Shown here in pieces: positions 1 to 8,815 of a DNA stretch of 64,000 nucleotides. The notes beneath the pieces are model-generated. The model was not told the origin of the DNA. It did no database searches and saw only the letters and a program-made list of their open reading frames with translations. How positions within the stretch are numbered: position 1 is the first letter of the stretch; every line of letters begins with the position of its first letter. Source of the DNA: VRUE01 sp963844395 (GTDB lineage: Bacteria > Actinomycetota > Thermoleophilia > Solirubrobacterales > 70-9); assembly GCA_963844395.1 (NCBI GenBank), contig CAWJNX010000002.1, positions 310,001 through 374,000 of the forward strand. The letters are read 5' to 3'. Made by a program: the position numbers and the translations under genes.

Positions 1-678
1 CTCGACGGTCTCGTCGAACTGGCGACGGCGACCGGGACGAGCCTCGCCGGCGGCGACCTGACCCGCGCCCCGTCGCTGACCCTGACGACCACCGTGGTCG
101 GCCATGCGTCGAGTCCGGAGCAGTTTGTGACCCGAGGCGGGGCCAACCCCGGGGACGTCCTGGCGCTGACGGGCGAGATCGGCGGGGCGGCGGCGGGCCT
201 TCTCGTCCTGGAGCGTCCCGAGCTGGCGACGGGAATCGCCGCGAGCGCGGCGGCGCGACTGCGCGAGCGACAGCTCGAGCCGCGGCCGCGCCTCGACGCC
301 GGCCGGGCGCTGGCAGAAGGCGGGGCGACGGCGATGATCGACCTCAGCGACGGGCTGGGCGGCGACGCGTGCCACATCGCCGCAGCCAGCACCGCCGCCC
401 TGCACATAGAGGCCGCCGCCCTGCCGCTCGCGGTCGGGGTCGATGAGGTGGCGGCGGCCGCGAACAGCGATCCACTGCAGCTCGCCGCCTCGGGCGGCGA
501 GGACTACGAGCTGCTCGTTGCCCTGGCGCCGGGACGGTTCGACGAGGCGAAGGCGGCGGTCGAGCGGAGCGGCCACGCGCTCACCCGGGTCGGCGAGGTC
601 CTAGCCGGCGAGGGGGTCGAGATCAGGCTGCCTGACGGGGCACTGCTGAAGGCGACTGGATTCGATCAGCTGAGCTGA
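1..678 (+). CDS. thiL: Thiamine-monophosphate kinase, 5'-truncated
   Basis: ThiL phosphorylates thiamine monophosphate to thiamine diphosphate in the cytoplasm. The reading frame is open from base 1, so the N-terminal part lies outside the window. Visible family signatures are GGDLTRAP near the start, the LSDGLGGD motif in the middle and SGGEDYELL near the C-terminus, in the order expected for the AIRS/PurM-like fold. The frame ends at TGA 678 and overlaps the 3' end of a small convergent gene by 56 bp. About 226 residues are visible of the roughly 300-330 usual for the family. No frame break was seen. Confidence 0.92.
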   Translation, partial: LDGLVELATATGTSLAGGDLTRAPSLTLTTTVVGHASSPEQFVTRGGANPGDVLALTGEIGGAAAGLLVLERPELATGIAASAAARLRERQLEPRPRLDAGRALAEGGATAMIDLSDGLGGDACHIAAASTAALHIEAAALPLAVGVDEVAAAANSDPLQLAASGGEDYELLVALAPGRFDEAKAAVERSGHALTRVGEVLAGEGVEIRLPDGALLKATGFDQLS

Positions 679-838
679 GCGGCGGCCCGCCGTTCGAGCT
701 GAGCGAGAGGCCGCCGGTGAGCAGCTCACGCACGCCGCGCCGGCGCAGCATCGCCTGGGCGATCTGCTCCGGTTCGGGCTGGTAGTGCCCGGTCTCGATC
801 AGTCTCTTCAGCTGTCGCTTCTGCATCCTGCGCCTCAT
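623..838 (-). CDS. FlgM-like small anti-sigma-factor-type protein
   Basis: This small protein (71 residues from the ATG at 838) carries the stretch LKRLIETGHYQPEPEQIAQA followed by ML. It resembles the C-terminal sigma-binding helix of FlgM, typically Y-x-V-D-P-E-x-I-A-x-A-M/I-L. An in-frame upstream start at 880 would add 14 residues. The C-terminus is low-complexity Ser/Pro and runs antisense into thiL. It is divergent from the response-regulator gene. No flagellar gene is visible, so a role as a generic anti-sigma factor or as a non-functional homologue are both open. The assignment rests on one motif only. Confidence 0.5.
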   Translation of the reverse strand: MRRRMQKRQLKRLIETGHYQPEPEQIAQAMLRRRGVRELLTGGLSLSSNGGPPLSSADRIQSPSAVPRQAA

Positions 839-937
839 ATCGGCTCCGTCCTCCGGTTCCTTAGTACTTGGTACTCGCACATATGTCCAATGAAGCCAGG
901 GGATGGGTCGCCCGAGACGGGCGATTACCCTTTCCCT

Positions 938-1629
<692 letters not shown>

Positions 1630-1633
<4 letters not shown>

Positions 1634-2691
1634 GGAGGCTCCGCCTCACCCCGCTCGGCAGCATGATCACGACGGTCTCGCTGGCGATCGGGGCGGGCAC
1701 GTCGATCCTCGTCTACATCTGGGTCGTCCCGATCGGCGGCCACTCGGACGTCGCCGACTCGATCCTGATCGGCGGCATGGTCGCCCTGCTGCTGGCGCTC
1801 GGCGATCGGCTTCTACTTCGCGAAGCTCGTCGCCGCTCGCGTACAGCGGCTCGACGAGGCGGCCCGCAAGGTCGCCGCCGGGGACTTCGCGACCCAGATC
1901 CCGGTCGACTACTCCGGACAGCTCGGCCAGCTCGCCCGCACTTTCAACGAGATGCAGCGCCGCCTCGCCGAGCTGGACAACGCCCGCAAACAGTTCATCG
2001 CCAACGCCTCGCACGAGCTGCGCACGCCGATCTTCAGCCTCGGCGGCTTCGTCGAGCTGCTCGAAGAGGAGGAGCCCAGCCCCGAGGAGCGGGCCGAGTT
2101 CGTGCGGACGATGCGCCAGCAGATCGAGCGCCTCACCAAGCTCACCACCGACCTCCTCAACCTCTCGCAGCTCGACGCCGGTGGGGTCGAGCTCGACCTC
2201 GGCAACGTCGACCTCAGCTCGCTGGCGCGCGAGGTGGCGCGCGAGTTCGGGCCCTGGGCCGACCGGCGCGGCTCGCGGCTCGAGCTGCGAACACCGGAGC
2301 GCCCTGTGATCGCCTTCGCCGACCCCGAACGGGTGCGGCAGATCATCCGTATCCTGCTCGACAACGCCCTCACCCACACCCCGGAGGGGGCCAGCGTGAC
2401 CGTGACCACCTACTCCGTCAACCGCCGTGCCGAGCTGACCGTCTCCGACGACGGCGCCGGTATCCCGCAACGCGTCCAGAAGCGCCTCTTCGAGCGCTTC
2501 TTCACGGCCGACTCCGCCGGCGGCTCTGGGCTCGGCCTGGCGATCGCCAGCGAGGTGGCCCAGCGGATGGAGGGCAGCATGGCGATCTCCTCGAGCCGGC
2601 GGTTCACCGCCTTCACGCTCGACCTGCCGCCGGGCCGCGACGCGACGAGCGCCGGCCGGCGTTCGGCGGCCGGCGAGGGCCGCGGGCATGA
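1630..2691 (+). CDS. Sensor histidine kinase, frame broken
   Basis: Partner kinase of the preceding regulator. An N-terminal membrane region with two hydrophobic segments (about residues 12-32 and 42-60) leads into a HAMP-like linker. Next come the H-box ASHELRTPI (His near residue 127), an N-box around DNALTHTP and the G-box GSGLGLAI. The frame changes at about 1796-1801: the N-terminus is in one frame and everything from IGFYFAKLV onward is in the next. One surplus base explains this. The downstream frame has no stop before the protease gene, whereas the original frame has TGA at 2689-2691 overlapping the protease ATG. A second indel near the 3' end is therefore likely. The break looks like sequence error rather than decay. 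Confidence 0.85.
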
Positions 2692-3832
2692 GCGCGCGGG
2701 CGGGCGCTCTGCTGGCTCTTCTCTCTTGCGGCCCTGCTCACCGGCTGCGGAGGGGAGGGCGGCGGCGGGTCTGCGTCCAGCCGCCGGAGGAGGTGCGGAC
2801 GACCACCGAGGTCGTCGTGCAGGCCGCGGACGGCGGCGGCTTCGACGCGACCGAGGTCTACCGCGAGGCCTCGCCCGGGGTGGTCACGATCCGCTCGATC
2901 TTCGATGCCGGCGGCGCCGAAGGCTCCGGCTTCGTGCTCGACACAGAGGGCCGCATCGTCACCAACGCCCACGTGGTCACCGACGGCGAAGGCGGCGACC
3001 GCGAGGAGGCCGACTCGGTCTTCGTCGAGTTCCCCGACCGCAACGTGCTGCCGGCCGAGATCGTCGGCTTCGACCCCTTCGCCGACGTCGCCCTGCTCGA
3101 GGTCGAGCCGGATGGCTTCGAGCTGCAGCCGCTCGAGCTGGGCGACGACGAGGAGCTGTCGTCGGCCAACCCGTGGCGGCGATCGGCAGCCCGTTCGGCG
3201 AGCAGCAATCGCTCTCGGTCGGAATCGTCTCGGCCACCGACCGCTCGGTCCGCTCGCTGACCGAGTTCCAGATCGAGGGCGCGATCCAGACCGACGCCTC
3301 GATCAACCCCGGCAACTCCGGCGGGCCGCTGCTCGACGCCGCCGCCCGCGTGGTCGGCATCAACCAGCAGATCGAGACCGAATCCGGCGCCAACGACGGG
3401 GTCGGCTTCGCGGTGCCGATCTCCTCCATCCAGCGCTCAGTCGCCCAGCTGAAGCGCGACGGCACGGTCGAGTACGCCTACATCGGCGTCTCCAGCCAGG
3501 CGCTCTACCCGCAGCTCGCCGAGCGGCTCGGCCTCGACGCCGACTACGGCGGCCTCGTCGCCGAAGTCGTCGACGACGGTCCTGCCGAGCGGGCCGGCCT
3601 GGAGGGCGGCGACGACAAACTGCGCTTCCAGGGCGTTCCCTACCGGACCGGTGGCGACACGATCCTCGCGGTCGAGGGCCAGGAGGTGATCCGGCCCGAC
3701 GACCTCGCCCGTCACATCGCCTCCTTCCGGCCGGGCCAAGAGGTGACCCTGGACGTCCTCGACGAGGACGGCAGCAGGGAGAAGATCGACGTCGTCCTCG
3801 GCGAGCGACCCGACTCTGGACCCCGCGGTTGA
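2688..3832 (+). CDS. HtrA/DegP-like lipoprotein serine protease with PDZ domain, frame broken
   Basis: A secreted trypsin-like protease of the HtrA family. The catalytic triad is visible: His in TNAHVV (about residue 94), Asp in FADVALLE (about 132) and Ser in GNSGGPLL (about 210). A C-terminal PDZ domain follows, with substrate-binding-loop-like YIGVSSQ. Three frame changes are needed, at about 2722, 2785 and 3160. After the first, the frame reads a lipobox-like LLTGC, implying a lipoprotein signal peptide and surface anchoring. After the third it reads VVGQPVAAIGSPFGEQQ, the expected family sequence. It overlaps the kinase stop codon, so it is the third gene of a stress-sensing operon. Confidence 0.87.
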
Positions 3833-3877
3833 TCGGGCGCGAGGCGTCAGACCGCCGCTGCCTGTAGAAATCCGCCG

Positions 3878-5116
3878 GTGCTTCAAGAAGTCGCCCTCGG
3901 CCAGAAGTCCCTCTCCGACTACACCCACATCGCCGGCAAAGAGCTGAGCGAGCGAATCCGGGAGCTTGCCGAGCCGCTGCAGGGCCACCGGGTGCTGCAC
4001 GTCAGCGCCACCGCGTTCGGCGGCGGCGTCTCGGAGATCCTCTACACGATCGTGCCGCTGATGCGCGACGCCGGCCTCGACGCCCACTGGCACGTGATCT
4101 TCGGCAAAGAAGAGTTCTACAACGCGACCAAGCTCCTCCACAACTCGCTGCAGGGCGCCGGAGGAGACGCTGACCGACGAGCAGTGGGCGCTGTTCGACG
4201 AGGTCAACGCGATGAACGCCAAGGACCTGCACGGCGAGTGGGACACGATCATCGTCCACGACCCGCAGCCGATCGGCCTGCGCCGCGGCGCCGGCGACAA
4301 GAGCCGCAACTGGATCTGGCGCTGCCACATCGACCTCTCCGAGCCAAACCCGGCGCCGATCGCCCGCCTGCAGCCGCTGATCGAGGAGTACGACGCGACC
4401 GTCTGGCACATGCCGGCCTACGTCCCGGACGGCATCAACGGGCACAACGGGGTCCGCATCGTGCCGCCGGCGATCGATCCGCTCTCGCCGAAGAACATGG
4501 CCTTCTCACCCGACGACGCCGCCTTCGTCTGCGACCAGTTCGGGATCGACGTCAACCGGCCGCTGATCACCCAGGTCTCCCGCTTCGACCCCTGGAAGGA
4601 CCCGATCGGAGTGATCGATGCCTACCGGGCGGTGACCGAGGAGATGCCCGACGTGCAGCTGGCGCTGGTCGGCTCGATGGCAACCGACGATCCAGAGGGA
4701 TGGGAGTTCTTCCAGCACACCTTCGAGTACGCCGACAACGATCCCGACATCAAGATCCTCAACAACCTCAACAACGTCGGCGCGATCGAGGTCAACGCCT
4801 TCCAGTCCCAGTCCGACGTCTGCCTGCAGAAGTCATGCGCGAGGGGTTCGGCCTGACCGTCACCGAGGCGCTCTGGAAGGGCCGACCGACCGTGGCCGGC
4901 AACGTCGGCGGCATCCCACTGCAGATCGAGGATGGCACCAGCGGCTACCTGGTCGACTCGCCGCAGGAGTGCGCGCAGCGCTGCGTCGAGATCCTCGCCG
5001 ACCCGGAGCTCGGCAAGCGGCTTGGGCGGGCAGGCAAGGAACACGCCCGCCGCGAGTTCCTCTCGCCGCGCCTGCTGCGCGACTGGCTCGAGCTGCTCGG
5101 CGAACTCGATTCCTAG
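3878..5116 (+). CDS. treT: TreT-like trehalose synthase (GT4 glycosyltransferase), frame broken twice
   Basis: A retaining GT4 glycosyltransferase of about 412 residues, closest by motif to trehalose synthase TreT, which joins an NDP-glucose to glucose. The N-terminus reads VLHVSATAFGGGVSEIL. The C-terminal nucleotide-sugar-binding half has REGFGLTVTEALWKGRP and GNVGGIPLQ, with the Glu-x7-Glu-type catalytic segment. GTG 3878 is the start. Two compensating one-base breaks occur at about 4155 (after LQGA) and about 4833 (between CLQKS and MREGFGL); the middle third is in a different frame from both ends. The next gene, an OtsA-like GT20, starts 51 bp downstream, so both probably make trehalose or a related compatible solute. 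Confidence 0.85.
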   Translation: MLQEVALGQKSLSDYTHIAGKELSERIRELAEPLQGHRVLHVSATAFGGGVSEILYTIVPLMRDAGLDAHWHVIFGKEEFYNATKLLHNSLQGAGGDADRRAVGAVRRGQRDERQGPARRVGHDHRPRPAADRPAPRRRRQEPQLDLALPHRPLRAKPGADRPPAAADRGVRRDRLAHAGLRPGRHQRAQRGPHRAAGDRSALAEEHGLLTRRRRLRLRPVRDRRQPAADHPGLPLRPLEGPDRSDRCLPGGDRGDARRAAGAGRLDGNRRSRGMGVLPAHLRVRRQRSRHQDPQQPQQRRRDRGQRLPVPVRRLPAEVMREGFGLTVTEALWKGRPTVAGNVGGIPLQIEDGTSGYLVDSPQECAQRCVEILADPELGKRLGRAGKEHARREFLSPRLLRDWLELLGELDS

Positions 5117-5167
5117 GCCGATGCGTCCCCCTGTGGGCGCTCGCAGTGCTGCGGGTAGGGTGAATGT

Positions 5168-6634
5168 GTGGCTGATGGCAGCGACCCCCTGATCATCGTC
5201 TCCAACCGCGGGCCGGCTCAGTTCGAGCGCGACGAGGCCGGTGAGCGCACCGTGCGGCGCGGCGGCGGCGGCCTGGTGACGGCTCTCTCGGGCTTGGTCT
5301 CCCACCGCGAGGCACTCTGGATCGCCTCGGCGATGACCGACGAGGACGTTGCGGTCTCCGAAGAACGCGGCGGGCCGGTCGAGCTCTCGATCGACGGGAT
5401 CGACTACCGGGTGCTGATGGTCGGCAGCGACCCCGAGGCGTATGACCGCTTCTACAACGTGATCGCCAACCCGATGCTCTGGTTCATCCAGCACTACCTC
5501 TGGGACCTCTCCAACGCGCCCGACGTGCGCCAGGAGGAGCTGGACGCCTGGGACTTCGGCTACCAGGCGGTCAACCACGACATCGCCCAGGCCGTGGTCG
5601 GCCAGATCGAGGACCGCGAGCGGCCGCTGGTGATGCTGCACGACTACCACCTCTACACCGCTCCCGGGATGATCCGCGCGGCGCGGCCCGACGCTTTCCT
5701 GCACCACTTCGTCCACATCCCCTGGTCCCAGCCCGATAGTTGGCGGATCCTGCCGGGGCGGATCCGGGAGGCGATCTATCGCGGCATGCTCGCCAACGAC
5801 ATCATCGGCTTCCACACCCACTCCTACTGCATCAACTTCTTGCGCTGCTGCGACGAACTGCTCGAGGTTGAAGTCGACTACGACCGCTGCCTGGTGCGGC
5901 ACGCCGGTGGGCAGACGCTCGCCCGCGCCTACCCGCTCTCGATCGACGCCGAGCGGCTGCGACGGGCGGCGGAGTCGGCCGAGGTGGCGGCGGCGGAGCG
6001 CGAGGTGCTCGAGCGCCGCCGCGAGCACCTGATCATCCGGGTCGATCGCGCCGACCTCTCAAAGAACGTGCTGCGCGGCTTCACTGCCTTCGACACTTTC
6101 CTCACCCAGCACCCCGAGTTCCGCGAGAAGGTGACCTTCATCGCCCACCTGCAGCCCTCGCGCCAGGACGTGCCCGAGTACGCCGAGTATCTGGAACGAA
6201 TCGAGGCGCTGGTCGCGGTCGTCAACCACCGCCACGGCACCACCGACTGGATGCCAATCGACCTAAAGATCTATGAGAACTTCCCGGAGGCGGTCGCCCG
6301 CTACAAACACTTCGACCTGCTGATGGTCAACTCGATATTCGACGGGATGAACCTGGTCGCCAAGGAGGCGCCGGCGGTAAATACACGGGACGGGGTGCTG
6401 ATGCTCTCCGAGAACACCGGCTCGCACGAGGAGCTGGCCGACTGCGTGCTCTCGGTCAACCCCTTCGACATTCAGGACCAGGCCGATGCGATCTACCGGG
6501 CACTGACCATGGACCCCGACGAGCGGCGGATGCGGGCGCAGCACCTGAAGGAGATCATCTATTCGCGGAATCCTGGGGATTGGGTCGATGCCCAGCTGAG
6601 CGATATTGCGGAGTTGCGCGAGAGCGTTGTGTAG
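5168..6634 (+). CDS. otsA: OtsA-like trehalose-6-phosphate synthase (GT20)
   Basis: A 488-residue GT20 enzyme from a GTG start. OtsA transfers glucose from a nucleotide sugar to glucose-6-phosphate. The N-terminal donor loop SNRGPAQF with RRGGGGLVTAL, the HDYHLY and FVHIPW motifs, and DGMNLVAKE near the C-terminus are all present. The classic RxDYxKG block is altered to RVDRADLSKNVLRGF, and the usual SEFAG is SENTG. The catalytic Arg and Lys are kept but the surrounding pocket differs. A relative with a different acceptor, such as pseudo-glycosyltransferases or glucosylglycerol-phosphate synthase, cannot be excluded. It is intact and follows the TreT-like gene. Confidence 0.82.
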   Translation: MADGSDPLIIVSNRGPAQFERDEAGERTVRRGGGGLVTALSGLVSHREALWIASAMTDEDVAVSEERGGPVELSIDGIDYRVLMVGSDPEAYDRFYNVIANPMLWFIQHYLWDLSNAPDVRQEELDAWDFGYQAVNHDIAQAVVGQIEDRERPLVMLHDYHLYTAPGMIRAARPDAFLHHFVHIPWSQPDSWRILPGRIREAIYRGMLANDIIGFHTHSYCINFLRCCDELLEVEVDYDRCLVRHAGGQTLARAYPLSIDAERLRRAAESAEVAAAEREVLERRREHLIIRVDRADLSKNVLRGFTAFDTFLTQHPEFREKVTFIAHLQPSRQDVPEYAEYLERIEALVAVVNHRHGTTDWMPIDLKIYENFPEAVARYKHFDLLMVNSIFDGMNLVAKEAPAVNTRDGVLMLSENTGSHEELADCVLSVNPFDIQDQADAIYRALTMDPDERRMRAQHLKEIIYSRNPGDWVDAQLSDIAELRESVV

Positions 6635-6636
6635 GT

Positions 6637-6768
6637 AGGGGTCGGGGGTCGTCTCGGGGGAGCCCGAACCCCGCCATAGGCGGGGTTAATCTTGTGCCCC
6701 CTTCGGGGGCAAAGAATTACTCTGCGGAGCCGCTTCGCGAGGCTCCCCCGAGACGACCCCCGACCCCT
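6637..6768. repeat. Nested palindromic element, 28-bp perfect arms
   Basis: Perfect inverted repeat: 6637-6664 is the exact reverse complement of 6741-6768. The 76-nt centre holds two more hairpins: AACCCCGCC/GGCGGGGTT (6668-6688, ATA loop) and TGCCCCC/GGGGGCA (6695-6711, TTC loop). It lies just after the OtsA-like stop at 6634. It is much larger than a simple terminator and lacks a T tract. Confidence 0.85.
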
Positions 6769-6882
6769 CCTCCTGGCCGTAGCTGAAGACGCGCCCTCCG
6801 TTGTGTATCTCAGAGATGCAAAAGGGGGGGGTGGATTCGGTCGCAGGGGGAGAGATTTGCGGGCTGGGGGCTTTAGGGAGAT

Positions 6883-7428
6883 ATGCGGCTTCGGATTCGT
6901 TGGGTGGCGGCTGGGAAAGCTGCCGCGATCATGGTTGGGGGGCTGGGGGCGTTGCAGGTGCTTCCGTCGTTGCTGAAGCCGCCTGAGCCGCCGCCGCTGG
7001 CTCCGGATATCGGGCTGCCGCAGGTGCAGGCGGCGCCGCTTCCTGCTCGGCTCGCGGCGGGCCGATCTTCCGGTGCGCCTTTTGTAGGCCATAGGGACAT
7101 AAGGCGCACTGGAAGGGCCGAAGTTGCTCGGCCCAAGCGGAATGTCGGGCGGGTGGCGTCGGGGAGGGGTGTGCTGCGCCGCGCGGAGTCTGCGGAGGGC
7201 AAGACTTCAGCCCGCCGCGCGCAAGGTCCCTTCGCCCGGAGCAGATCGCAGCGCAAGCAGGGCACCCCTCCCCGACGACAGGACCCGCCCGCCACTACGC
7301 CCGCTGTTCCGGACATGCCACCACCTCCCCCAGAAGCTCCTCCCGGTGCGCCTCCAGCTCCGCCAACACCGCCTCCACCTGCTCCGTCGCCGCCCGACGA
7401 CGGCTCGATGGAGTTCGCCCCTCACTAG
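6883..7428 (+). CDS. Hypothetical membrane-anchored, proline-rich protein carrying palindromic insertions
   Basis: ATG 6883 is preceded by AGGGAG. Residues about 8-30 form one hydrophobic segment (AAAIMVGGLGALQVLPSLL). The C-terminal third is proline-rich (PPPPPEAPPGAPP) and acidic at the end. The middle, about residues 62-136, is an Arg/Ser/Gly-rich stretch encoded by DNA made of inverted repeats (7067-7134 and 7147-7290), unlike the flanking sequence. Without it the protein would be a short anchored Pro-rich peptide. I do not recognise a family. It precedes rpsF by a short gap but belongs to no obvious pathway. Confidence 0.55.
   Translation: MRLRIRWVAAGKAAAIMVGGLGALQVLPSLLKPPEPPPLAPDIGLPQVQAAPLPARLAAGRSSGAPFVGHRDIRRTGRAEVARPKRNVGRVASGRGVLRRAESAEGKTSARRAQGPFARSRSQRKQGTPPRRQDPPATTPAVPDMPPPPPEAPPGAPPAPPTPPPPAPSPPDDGSMEFAPH
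7067..7134. repeat. Palindromic element inside a reading frame
   Basis: Inverted arms 7067-7081 (CTTCCGGTGCGCCTT) and 7101-7115 match at 14 of 15 positions. A second perfect 7-bp hairpin GGGCCGA/TCGGCCC follows directly at 7115-7134. The loop and right arm read CATAGGGACATAAGGCGC, closely matching CATAGGACGTAAAAGGCGC of the palindrome at 48154-48197. Confidence 0.7.
7147..7290. repeat. Second palindromic element inside the same reading frame
   Basis: Arms are GGGCGGGT plus GTCGGGGAGGGGTG (7147-7154, 7158-7171) against CACCCCTCCCCGAC plus ACCCGCCC (7263-7276, 7283-7290). The total length, 144 bp, is a multiple of three. The right end contains ACGACAGGACCCGC, also found at 58199-58212 beside another palindrome. 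Confidence 0.65.
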
Positions 7429-7466
7429 CGGTGTGGCTATAGTCCGACGCCGCTTTGGCGACGGCA

Positions 7467-8111
7467 ATGCGCGAATACGAGCTGGTCTTGATGCTTGACC
7501 CGGGGCAGGACGCCCCGGCCCGCGACGCTGTGGCCAAAGAGGTCAAAGGCCAGATCGAGGCCGACGGCACGCTGAAGCACGAGAACGAGTGGGGCCTGCG
7601 CAAGATGGCCTACGAGATCGCCCAGCGCAACGAGGCCGATTACCGCTGGTTCCGCTTCGAGGCGCCGTCCGAGCTGCTCGAGCAACTCGACCACAACCTC
7701 AAGATCGCTGACGGCGTCCTCCGCTTCCGGATCTTCAAAGTCGGCCCCGATACGCCGGTCATCGCGCCTCCTGCCACCGCAGCGCCCGGCCCATCGGCCT
7801 CGCGCGAGCGTCCCGTCGAGGGCGCTCCCGAAACGCCGGCGCCGCCCACCGCTGAGCCAGTCGTCGCCGAGCAACCGGCCGCGGGGGCCGCGGTTGCCGA
7901 GGAGGCGACGCCGGAGATCGTGGTTGCCGAGGAGGCGGCTGACCAGACCGCTGCCGGCGAGCAGTCGGTCGAGGAGACCGCGGTAGCCGAGCCGGCCGAA
8001 GGCCCGGCCAAGCCTGTCGCGGATGAGAACCCGGATGCCGCTCCAGTGGCGCCTGCGGAGCCTGCGGCTGACGAGGCCGAGGGCGACAAGCCCGCCGAGT
8101 CCGCCCAGTAG
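7467..8111 (+). CDS. rpsF: Ribosomal protein bS6 with a long acidic C-terminal extension
   Basis: Small-subunit protein S6, which pairs with S18 on the central platform of the 30S subunit. Residues 1-94 from ATG 7467 are a normal S6 (MREYELVLML, GLRKMAYEI, DHNLKIADGVLRFRIFKV). Residues 95-214 are an Ala/Glu/Pro-rich acidic tail with repeated VAEE/VAEQP-type units, roughly doubling the usual 95-100 residues. A TTG four codons upstream (7455) is an alternative start. It heads the rpsF-ssb-rpsR-rplI cluster found in many bacteria, here with gaps of about 100 bp. Confidence 0.95.
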   Translation: MREYELVLMLDPGQDAPARDAVAKEVKGQIEADGTLKHENEWGLRKMAYEIAQRNEADYRWFRFEAPSELLEQLDHNLKIADGVLRFRIFKVGPDTPVIAPPATAAPGPSASRERPVEGAPETPAPPTAEPVVAEQPAAGAAVAEEATPEIVVAEEAADQTAAGEQSVEETAVAEPAEGPAKPVADENPDAAPVAPAEPAADEAEGDKPAESAQ

Positions 8112-8211
8112 CGCTCGGTCTTTGCGGACATTCTGCCCTGAGGGGGGAGAGTCGCGCCGGCTGCGCTCTTAGACTGGTATCTCGATAAGCGATATCTGAG
8201 GAGTGAGAGCC

Positions 8212-8691
8212 GTGGCAGCTTCGAACATCAACGTTGTGGTCATCACCGGGAACCTGACCCGTGATCCGGAGCTGCGCAGCACGCCGGGGGGCACCTCCGT
8301 CTGCAAGCTGCGAGTGGCGGTCAACAGCAGGCGCAAGGACGGCCAGACCGGCGACTGGGTCGACAAGCCGAACTACTTCGACGTGACCGTATGGGGCGCG
8401 CAGGGCGAGAACTGCGCCAACTACCTGGCCAAGGGCAGGCCGGTGGCGGTCGAAGGGCGGCTCGACTGGCGCGAGTGGGAGGACAAAGAGGGCGGCAAAC
8501 GGCAGAGCATCGAAATCATCGCCAACTCGGTCCAGTTCCTCGGCTCCCGCGACGGCTCGGGCGGCGGCAACGGCAACGGTGGCAACGGCTTCAGCCCCAG
8601 CAGCGACGTCCCGGCCGATACCTCCGACTACGCCGGCACCCCAGCGGGCGGCGGCGGGAGCGGCGGCGGGGACGACGACATCCCGTTCTGA
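8212..8691 (+). CDS. ssb: Single-stranded DNA-binding protein
   Basis: A 159-residue SSB with one OB fold (residues ~4-110: VVVITGNLTRDPELR, NYFDVTVWG, GRPVAVEGRLDWREW). A Gly/Asn/Ser-rich linker leads to the acidic tip DDDIPF that binds partner proteins. GTG 8212 is chosen because GAGGAG lies 8 bases upstream (8198-8203); an in-frame GTG at 8203 overlaps that site. It stands between rpsF and rpsR as in most bacteria. It coats single-stranded DNA in replication and repair. Confidence 0.95.
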   Translation: MAASNINVVVITGNLTRDPELRSTPGGTSVCKLRVAVNSRRKDGQTGDWVDKPNYFDVTVWGAQGENCANYLAKGRPVAVEGRLDWREWEDKEGGKRQSIEIIANSVQFLGSRDGSGGGNGNGGNGFSPSSDVPADTSDYAGTPAGGGGSGGGDDDIPF

Positions 8692-8696
8692 GGGCC

Positions 8697-8778
8697 CCAA
8701 GAGACGGCATACGGCGTCCTCGGTCGCTTGTGTGCGGAGCACACCGCGCTCCCTGCGTCCTTGTCTGCCGTCCCTTGG
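8697..8778. repeat. Long-range inverted repeat between ssb and rpsR
   Basis: CCAAGAGACGGCA (8697-8709) pairs with TGCCGTCCCTTGG (8766-8778) at 12 of 13 positions. An inner hairpin GTGTG/CACAC sits at 8730-8744. It fills the 124-bp gap before rpsR. It could be an mRNA structure or one more member of the palindromic repeats; no T tract follows. Confidence 0.5.
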
Positions 8779-8815
8779 ACCTCCTCAGTCTCAGGTCTGT
8801 AGCATCCGCGCTCGC

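Noticed and set aside
1952..3832. A single fused kinase-protease protein
   Set aside because: The fusion exists only because frame breaks remove the kinase stop. The overlapping ATGA at 2688-2691 and the lipobox in the protease show two separate genes.
6637..6768. Simple transcription terminator
   Set aside because: The arms are 28 bp and 76 bp apart with no T tract, so a plain terminator does not explain the structure.
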